In this document: one piece after another, positions 57,461 through 64,000 of the stretch
Position numbering within the stretch: the first letter of the stretch is position 1
Layout: every line of letters begins with the position of its first letter
DNA from: Erythroxylum novogranatense
Taxonomy: Eukaryota; Streptophyta; Magnoliopsida; Malpighiales; Erythroxylaceae
Reading direction: 5' to 3'
Length of the DNA: 64,000 nt
Assembly (NCBI GenBank): GCA_029891385.1
Contig: CM057225.1
Coordinates: forward strand, 76,533,887 to 76,597,886
Made by a program: the position numbers and the translations under genes
Notes under the pieces: model-generated
Database searches by the model: none
Told to the model about the DNA's origin: nothing
What the model saw: the letters and a program-made list of their open reading frames with translations, nothing else

Positions 57461-58610
57461 TCTCACGTCGTAGCTCATGATGTACTGTTGACGATAGGGG
57501 ATGTCCTTACTGACTGTCGCACTTGGGATTTATCCCATCTACGGACGTCTCTACGGTCGGAGGTGCTCCAGTCCATTGTTGCTACTCCAGTCTCCCTGTC
57601 CAGCCTACCCTTGGACACACTCATTTGGGGGAATCCCCAGCTGGCTCTTACACTAAGAAATCCGGCTACGAGTTTATCACTCGCTTGCCTTTTCCTCCTG
57701 ACCCGTCAAAGAACTGGGCGATGATATAGCAATTGCGTCTTCCCCAAAAGTTTCATTTTTTCCTTTGGAAAATTCGATGGTCCCGCCTTCCCACGAGCGA
57801 CCTGCGCTATTATAGGGGCATGGCTCCGACTCCTACTTGTCATCGTTGTGAACAGGGGTGGGAAACCCATACCCACGTATTGCTGGACTGCATATGGGCG
57901 AAAGCTTTATGGCTCTCCATCCTTGGCCCGCTTGACGACTCTTTCTTCCGTTCTACTCTTGATGAGTGGTTAACTCTCACGTCTTTGCCTCTTCCCGTCC
58001 TTTCTCCCATGTGCTTCGCTTTATTCTTGTAGCTTGGACCATCTGGATTGCGAGGAATAAGGAGGTTTTGCAGCATGAGGTTATCTTTATTGCGGGCCAA
58101 CTTAGGTGGTTCATGCGGCTCGTTGATGACTGTACTCAGTGTTGGGCATCCCCTCACCCACAACCGTCACCCCGCTAGGTGGTATGGCAAGCCCCTCCCT
58201 CCGGTTCTATTAAACTCAACGTAGATGGCAGCTCTGTGGGCAATCTGGGAGATGCTGGGTTCGGGGGCCTGCTACGTGATGATCGGGGCCACTGGTTGGT
58301 GGGCTTCTCAGGCTACATTGGTCATGCCACTTCTCTGCTTGCTGAATTGTTGGCTCTTCAGCATGGGTTGGCTCTGGCTTGGCAATGCGGATTCTGACGG
58401 TTGATTGTGGAGTAGGATTCTCAGGACGCCATTAGGTTGGTTACGGGTTATTGTCCTCCCTCCCACCCGTACCTGCACGTCTGTGCTGCTATTAGCAATT
58501 TGTTGCTGTGCGACTGGGCCTGCACGATTGTTCATACCTTTGGGGAAGGAAATCACTGTGCTAATCTGCTCGCTAAATATGGCGCTACTCATTGCCATCG
58601 CTGGTCTCTC
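57461..58610 (+). pseudogene. LINE-2 ORF2: zinc-binding (zf-RVT) and RNase H domains
   Basis: After a stop at 57456-57458 the frame continues to about 57620, then shifts. The zinc-binding region 57733-58030 reads KFHFFLWKIRW, CHRCEQGWETHTHVLLDC and IWAKALW. A shift near 58020 leads to AWTIWIARNKEVLQHE. RNase H starts near 58200 with KLNVDGSSVGNLGDAGFGG (first Asp) and AELLALQHGLALAW (Glu). After a stop at 58395 it continues with DSQDAIRLV (Asp) and ends GNHCANLLAKYGA. An archaeal-type RNase H at the C-terminus is known for plant L1 elements. Confidence 0.88.
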
Positions 58611-58711
58611 TGAGCGGAGCCTCTACCATGTCTTCGACCGCCCCTTGCTCTTGACGCCTCTTCTTTGGCGATCCCTCGGCCTTAGGCCTACCTCCCCTTC
58701 TTACCAAAAAA

Positions 58712-59450
58712 GTGTGTCAGCCACTTCAGAGGCTTTTCCACTCCTAGCCAGGTATTCCCTACCCTGCCTGCCCCTTCTTACTCTTATATAGATTTTGTTC
58801 ATTTTTGACATTGAATTCCCCTCAACGCCACCGTCTCAACATATATTTCAGATGGGCAGTGGGTCAGCCACTTCAGAGGCTTTCCGACTCTTAGCCAGGT
58901 ATTGCCTAGCCCGCCTACCCCTTCTCACTCTGATATAATTGTTTGGAAGCTCCACCCTTCTGGTCTATTCACTATTAAATCATGCTACACTAGCCTGCAA
59001 GCTACTCTTCCACCAGCTCCTTGGTACTCTCTTTTTCTGGAAAGACTATCTCAACCCTAAAGCATCCATGTTTACGTGATTAGCTGTTAAAAATAGATTG
59101 AGCACTAAGGATCGATGACATGGCTCATTCAACCCCTTATGCGAGCTATGTCATATGTTAGCTGAAGATCGAAACCACTTATTTTTCAACTGTGTCTTCT
59201 CATCCACGATTTGGAGCCAATTTCTCCATAAACTTGCTCTTTCTTGTTATTTCTGCGAGTAGCCTCTCACTCTCGATTGGATTATAAATGTCTCCAACGC
59301 TCAGATGAAGGATAGTTTCATTTTCAAAGCAGCTTTCAATTTAGCAATCTACTATCTATGGTACCGAAGGACCTATAAACAGGAACGCATTAGTTCTTAT
59401 CAGCTAGCCGACTTCATCTCAAATGAGGTTCGTTGTCTGACACTATAAAA
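58712..59450 (+). pseudogene. Older LINE fragment (zf-RVT region) that hosts LINE-2
   Basis: From 58933 the translation reads DIIVWKLHPSGLFTIKSCY, the start of an RVT zinc-binding region. It then shows FNPLCELCHMLAEDRNHLFFNC (the Cys/His cluster), TIWSQFLHKLALSCYF and AIYYLWYRRTYKQERIS. Stops near 59057, 59078, 59117 and 59261 kill it. Its upstream part continues to the left of LINE-2 (52675-52736) and, beyond the solo LTR, probably to about 49545. Confidence 0.8.
58716..58945 (+). repeat. 147-bp tandem duplication in the older LINE fragment
   Basis: GTCAGCCACTTCAGAGGC occurs at 58716 and 58863, and CCCCTC(A/G)ACGCCA(C/T)CGTCTCAACAT at 52683 and 58818. With LINE-2 removed both spacings are 147 bp. 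A third, weaker unit starts near 49575, about 158 bp upstream when the solo LTR is removed. Confidence 0.75.
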
Positions 59451-60783
59451 GCACGTTGGCTTTTATAATATAATTAGGGGTGGTAGTTGGTCGAATAAAG
59501 CTTAAATAGTACTTTGGCTTCGTAAAGAACTACTTTTGGTCTTTTGTTTAGTTGAATTTATTATAATGTTGTATATAGTTTCACTATAGTTAATACAATT
59601 TTTTTAATTCTAAAAAAATTTTATTAAAATAAAAAAGTACACATATTATTATATAATAAATAAATAATAAATTAAATTTAACAATTAAGCCAATTAATGG
59701 ATATGATTAATCTTTGGCAACAAATAGGATTAATATTTAGTAGGTCTCTGATTGTGCTTCTTGAGAAGAGGGTACTGGTAATTACTCATTGCCTGTAAAT
59801 TGTTTTTCTTTTTAATGATGGAATTTATTGGAGGAAAAATGTAAGTTCTCGCTAGTTGTTGTTTGTTTGGTTACTAAACTAGTAGAAAAATCTCATAAGA
59901 AAGAACCTGTTAATATATTGTGCCAGTGACCCAACTCTACTTTGGTTGAAGAAGAATAATAATTTTTTGGTTCTTCACGATTCATAGGAAACTAACTGGT
60001 TTAATAAACCGACCAGTTTTTATTTATAACGGTTGAAAATAAAAATTGAGCTAAAAATCAAGTCAATTTGTACTCAACTTGATCGAATTGGTTGGTTTGA
60101 TTTTTAAAACATTAATTTTAGATATTTGTAATTGGAAGTTATATTGTTGGCATTAATTTGCTACGATTTTAGATATTGCAATCGTCAAATTTGATAATTA
60201 AATTAAATTATGTTATATTGAACAAATTACATTTTATGCATTATTATACAATTTATTTTGATCAATTCAGGTTATTAATTTGAACTTTTGAATTAAAGAT
60301 ATAGATAAGTAAAATTGTCTTTCAAAAGAATTTATTAATAATTAGATTAACCAGAGTGGTTATGTAAAAGTAAAGTTTAGTAAATAGAAAAAAAAAAGTG
60401 TCCAACAAAAAGCAAAAGAAATGAGGTGCCTAACTAAACATTATTACACTTTTTTCTTAACCCTTAGTGGTTACGGGAAACAAAGAAGTAATCAATCACG
60501 ATCTTTCAAAGATAATCATCTTGAATAATCTACAATTCTTCGTCCTTTCCCATCTAATCTGTTCCGGTTCGTCACCTTCTTCCACTTCTCTTATTCTATC
60601 ATATTTTTGCTTCCTAATATCTTTGTTTTAAATTTGCTCATTTGAGATTAAAACTTTTACTTCCTTGTGTGTTTATTGGAATTATTCTCAGCAACCCAAA
60701 ATCCATACGGAACCGTTGAAGACAACATCATAACCAACCTAACTATTCATCGACGGCCATGCTTATTAGCTTTTAGAATGATC
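59451..60783. other. AT-rich intergenic sequence
   Basis: About 1.3 kb with no open frame of note and no recognisable element. A T-rich/pyrimidine patch (60540-60670) is followed by the presumed Tat-like LTR start. Confidence 0.5.
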
Positions 60784-61231
60784 TGATGAATACTTTCCTT
60801 TGGAATCAAAGCAGGACTATCCAGTTGGTCGGGTCGGTCGTGTTGGGCTCAGATCCAGTCAAAACGACTCGTGGGTCGATCGGTCCATTCTTCAGAGATT
60901 AGTTTTATGCCTAAGCCCATGTCCTCCTTGGCCCATCCGTAGAAAAAAGTCTCCCATGCAAACACGTAAAGACCTAAACCTAACTGCAAAACCATATATA
61001 AGGTATAATTATCTCATAATTGAGGTACGCAATCATAATCTAGTTTCTTTTCTCTGTATTCATCAACCTTACCTTCACCAAAATACTGACTTGAGCGTCG
61101 GAGGGGCTAATCGGGACACAACTCCCGACAAGTCTTCTTTGTTTTGCAGGTATCTTCACATCTGATTCATCACAGAAAGTAGCCAACTTATGGATCCGAA
61201 CGACAACGTACAGTTCAGCCTAAATCCGACA
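60784..61231 (+). repeat. 5' LTR of a Tat-like gypsy element (limits approximate)
   Basis: The stretch has a TATA-like box (60995-61003), then CTGACTTGAGCGTCGGAGGG near 61087, a phrase typical of Tat-lineage LTRs between TATA and LTR end, then TTTTGCAGGTATC. Just after it comes TTGACGCCCACCGTGGGGCC (61239-61258), resembling the TTGGCGCCCACCGTGGGGCC that follows Tat LTRs. I placed the start at TGATGAATAC and the end at CCGACA by inference. Confidence 0.55.
60995..61003 (+). promoter_or_regulatory. TATA box of the Tat-like LTR
   Basis: TATATAAGG, about 90 bases upstream of the CTGACTTGAGCGTCGG phrase, fits the core promoter of this LTR. Confidence 0.6.
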
Positions 61232-62700
61232 GAACCAATTGACGCCCACCGTGGGGCCCGACTTCCGAACACCACGTCCAGAAACACACATATCAGTCAG
61301 GCGGCGGCGATGAACCCTGATATAGCCGCTATTGCGACTCTGGCGACATAACGATGCGTTTGCGAGCTACCGCAACTCGCCACCGCACTACATGTTTCCA
61401 TGACGAATCCTCGATTCTAACGATCGCCCACAACCTCGAGTTTGGAACAAGAAGAACAAAGTGTCGCTTTAGAGGATAACGCTGCACTCAATATGCACCC
61501 GAATCTCTGACACCGATCGGATGCAGATCCTCTTCCGCCTGTGCACACCTCCCTCAGCAGAAAACAGATTGAGGAAGCGGCTGACCTGTTGATTCGTTAG
61601 ATCTTGCAGTCTCAGCTGCCACAACAACAGCCGTCTGCACGGCAAACTGTATGGCAGACCAGCATGGCAACCGATCGCCACCTGATCGAAAACCTAGGAA
61701 AAATCGTGGACGATCGGATTAATGCAGCTATGAGCTTCCGCCCAGATCGCCCGACGGCACAATATAGCTCTCCCTTTACCCCGAAAAATTTAGATAGCCT
61801 CCCGGCACCCGGAATCAAAATACCAACGCCAGAAAAATACACTGAAAATACCAACCCCCTGGACTACTTACAACACTTCCAGTCGATGATGAATCTGCAC
61901 TATGTGCCAGATGTCATCCAATGTAAGGCTTTCTGCACGGCCTTTCAAGAGGGAGCCCGACGATGATTCAACAGTCTACCTCCGGGCTGTATCACCTGCT
62001 TTGAGAATTTTAGGCTACTTTTTCTCAACCAGTTCGCCATCAGTAAACGCCCACAGAAGACAGCTTTGGAGGTGATGCATCTTACTCAAGGAAGGAATGA
62101 AAGTTTGCGATAGTTCATCACTTGGTTCAATAACGAAGCGATCGAGGTCCCCGACCTCACTTGCTCGTCTATACTGGCCGCGCTTATGAGCAATACGAGG
62201 AATGAGGAGTTTAAGAAGTCGTTAGCCCTCGATCAGCCCCGATCTATTCAGGAGACCAGACATCGGGCAGACAAGTACATTCAGCTCGAAAAAGTATTAA
62301 AGAATACAAAACGCCGGGCAGATGATCGCGGGCCGAGTGGTAGGGCAGATGAGTCTCACAAAAGACAGAGGGATCAGTCGACCTGAAGAAAGCCGATCGG
62401 TCGGCAGTGGCATCAACAAGACTTCACCCCGCTTAACAAACGATATGCGGAAGTATTGACGGCCATGAGAGCGGAGGGGGAAACTATCCAAGAACCTAAT
62501 AAAATGAAGACCCCCTACAAGGATAGGAACCCGGATCTATATTGCCGTTTCCACAAAGAGGTCGGTCATGACACGGAAGATTGCTGGCAGTTGAAAAAAA
62601 AAATCGAATCCCTCATACAAAGGGGAAGGTTAGGTCGGTTCGTGAAGCACGAACAAAATGTCGATCGGGATAATTAGCGCAGGACAGGTCGGCCAGACAA
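61191..62700 (+). pseudogene. Tat-like gypsy gag
   Basis: Gag forms the particle. The frame 61604-61966 has IKIPTPEKYTENTNPLDYLQ and HFQSMMNLHYVPDVIQCKAF, a gypsy Gag core, then a stop near 61965. After a shift LFLNQFAISKRPQKTALEV follows, and ILAALMSNTRNEEFKKSLA lies near 62174. A Lys/Arg/Asp-rich segment (62290-62390) precedes YCRFHKEVGHDTEDCWQLKK near 62541, the Tat-type Cys/His cluster, with LIQRGRLGRFV after it. Four or more breaks are visible. Confidence 0.85.
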
Positions 62701-62839
62701 TAGGCGACCGCCCTGGAGGCGAAATGACAGGAATGATGGAGGGAGGCAGAATGCAAATACAGATAATCGACGAGAAGAGAGAGGGCGATCGAGGGAAAGA
62801 AACAACAGAAACGTCGGGCAACAAGACGACTGACTGACT

Positions 62840-63563
62840 GGGGTCATTAACATGATATTCGGTGGAAATACAGCAGGGGGATCCACCGCTAAAGGGAGAA
62901 AAAGATAAGCCAAACAGGTCGGCAGAGACTCATCCGCCAAAAAGTCGAGGGAGAACGACGGGATGATATCATTCGATGAGTCCGACCTTGACGGAGTGAG
63001 TTACCCTCATGATGATGCCCTCGTGGTAAATCTGAACATGAACGGTTACGAGGTGAAACGGGTGATGATTGATACGGGCAACTCGGTCGACTTGTGACAT
63101 GAGGCCTTCAAGTATGAAGGTACCAAGATCGACATTACCTATTGATAGCCCCATCAAAGGGGTAACCGGGGCGTCAGCCTACCCGTTTTCCCGGGTGTAT
63201 TTGAAAGTGAAGTTCGGGCAGAAGCCATGTCAGATAGAAAAAGACATTGAGTTCCTAGTCGTCAAGTTTCAAGGGGTGTACAATGCAATAATCGGGCGGG
63301 CTACTCAAAATGTCCTCAAATCGGTCGTCTCCACCTACTACCAAGCTATGAAGTTCTCGACACCCCACGGAGTTGGTGTTGTCAGGGGTCAGCAGAGAAT
63401 CGCCAGGGAATGTTACTTAGCGGAAACGAAAATATTAGACGGGGCGGTAGTCCTGATGAGCTCTCTTGATGTGAAAGCCAACGAGGAGATGGATAGGATG
63501 AACCCAGTGGAAGAAACACAACGGTCGACCGGACGGTTTAATTCTCTAAATTTACAAACCTAG
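62840..63563 (+). pseudogene. Tat-like gypsy protease
   Basis: ISFDESDLDGVSYPHDDALV then VKRVMIDTGNSVDL near 63055-63098, with the catalytic D-T-G kept. The frame then shifts to 63069-63563, which reads LPIDSPIKGVTGASAYPFSR, YNAIIGRATQNVLKSVVSTY and KFSTPHGVGVVRGQQRIARE, a protease C-terminal half typical of the Tat branch. A stop follows VDL. Confidence 0.82.
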
Positions 63564-63569
63564 GCTCCG

Positions 63570-64000
63570 AGCTGCAGGGCGACCTGGTTAAAGAAATCAC
63601 AGACTGTTTGGTGAAAAATATATCGATCTTCGCTTAGGTACCGAGCGACATGCTCGAAATTTTCATATCAGTCGCGTCGCACTCCCTCGGTATTCGGCAT
63701 GACTACAAGCCGATCAGACAAAAGAAGCGATGGCACAGCAAGGAGCGACAGGGGGTGATCGAGAAAGAAGTAGAAAAATTACTCGAGGCCGGGTTCATCC
63801 GAGAAGTCAAGTACCCAGAATGGCTCGCCAATGTGGTTTTAGTGAAAAAGAAGAACAGGAAGTGGAGAATGTGTATAGACTTCACCGACTTGAACAAAGC
63901 ATGTCCAAAGGACAGTTTCTCCTTGCCCAAGATTGACCAGCTAGTAGACTCTACCTCAGGGCATGAACTTCTCAGCTTCCTGGACGCTTTCTCGGGCTAT
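63570..64000 (+). pseudogene. Tat-like gypsy reverse transcriptase, 5' part
   Basis: After further breaks near 63636-63700 the RT begins: VEKLLEAGFIREVKYPEWLA near 63768, then NVVLVKKKNRKWRMCIDFTD and LNKACPKDSFSLPKIDQLVD. The window ends in motif A, FLDAFSGY. The LNKACPKDS phrase separates Tat/Athila-type RT from chromovirus RT. The element continues past the window. Confidence 0.93.

Larger units (their letters stand above)
52737..58711 (+). mobile_element. LINE-2: nearly full-length L1-type element with RNase H
   Basis: About 5.98 kb bounded by the 13-bp TSD GTGTGTCAGCCAC (52724-52736 and 58712-58724), with a six-base A tail directly before the right copy. It encodes ORF1 (nucleic-acid binding) and ORF2 (endonuclease, RT, zinc-binding region, RNase H). 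The empty-site sequence can be recognised in a nearby paralogous repeat (58853-58882). Its base composition is noticeably more GC-rich than the flanks. Damage is moderate: one stop in ORF1 and about five frameshifts plus stops in ORF2. Confidence 0.9.

Noticed and set aside
1..64000. tRNA or rRNA genes
   Set aside because: None recognised on either strand by eye; a tRNA scan was not possible.

Overview
This window looks like nuclear DNA of a dicotyledonous plant: AT-rich, no bacterial-style gene packing, and filled with plant lineages of LTR retrotransposons (Ty3/gypsy chromovirus and Tat-like, Ty1/copia including a Sirevirus-like element), L1-type LINEs with a C-terminal RNase H, and solo LTRs. 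I see only one convincing host gene, an intact 130-residue reading frame at 47742-48134 that resembles a plant mitochondrial small-subunit ribosomal protein (mS34-like). Boundaries, target-site duplications (TSDs) and domain calls were read by eye; no alignment or database search was run. Layout: 1-2450 holds minus-strand LTR pieces. 2451-9116 is a non-autonomous element on the plus strand, with LTRs of up to 3.3 kb and a non-coding interior of only about 775 bp. 9117-12397 is a decayed LINE (LINE-1). 12843-16924 is a minus-strand solo LTR. 17092-40633 is one large composite with an exact 5-bp TSD (ATACT): a Ty3/gypsy chromovirus (gag-pol 30057-34690, about 3.7-kb LTRs). Both its LTRs carry the same antisense LINE tail. 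Its 5' LTR is interrupted by a 9.2-kb Sirevirus-like copia element (20105-29319, TSD TCAGG) and its 3' LTR by a 2.25-kb solo LTR (36527-38772, TSD TTGCA). 40985-43138 is the 3' end of another copia element, whose 3' LTR is split by a solo LTR (43139-46119, TSD ATTCA). 46125-49719 is the gene-bearing island. 49725-52669 is a fourth solo LTR (TSD TAGAG). 52737-58711 is a fairly complete LINE (LINE-2: ORF1, endonuclease, RT, zinc-binding region, RNase H, short A tail, 13-bp TSD) inserted into an older LINE fragment. 59460-60780 is AT-rich and empty, and 60784-64000 is the 5' part of a Tat-like gypsy element that runs off the window. The most interesting signal is a shared architecture inside LTRs whose ends and lengths differ. 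In transcription order each shows a splice-donor-like box (AGGTGAGTAAC type), tandem short hairpins (46-bp units in two families), a palindrome next to CACTGAG and CACCC, and a pyrimidine tract ending in CAG or TAG. This resembles a 0.55-1.2 kb intron carried within the LTR, or another conserved RNA structure. It is an inference that RNA data could test directly.
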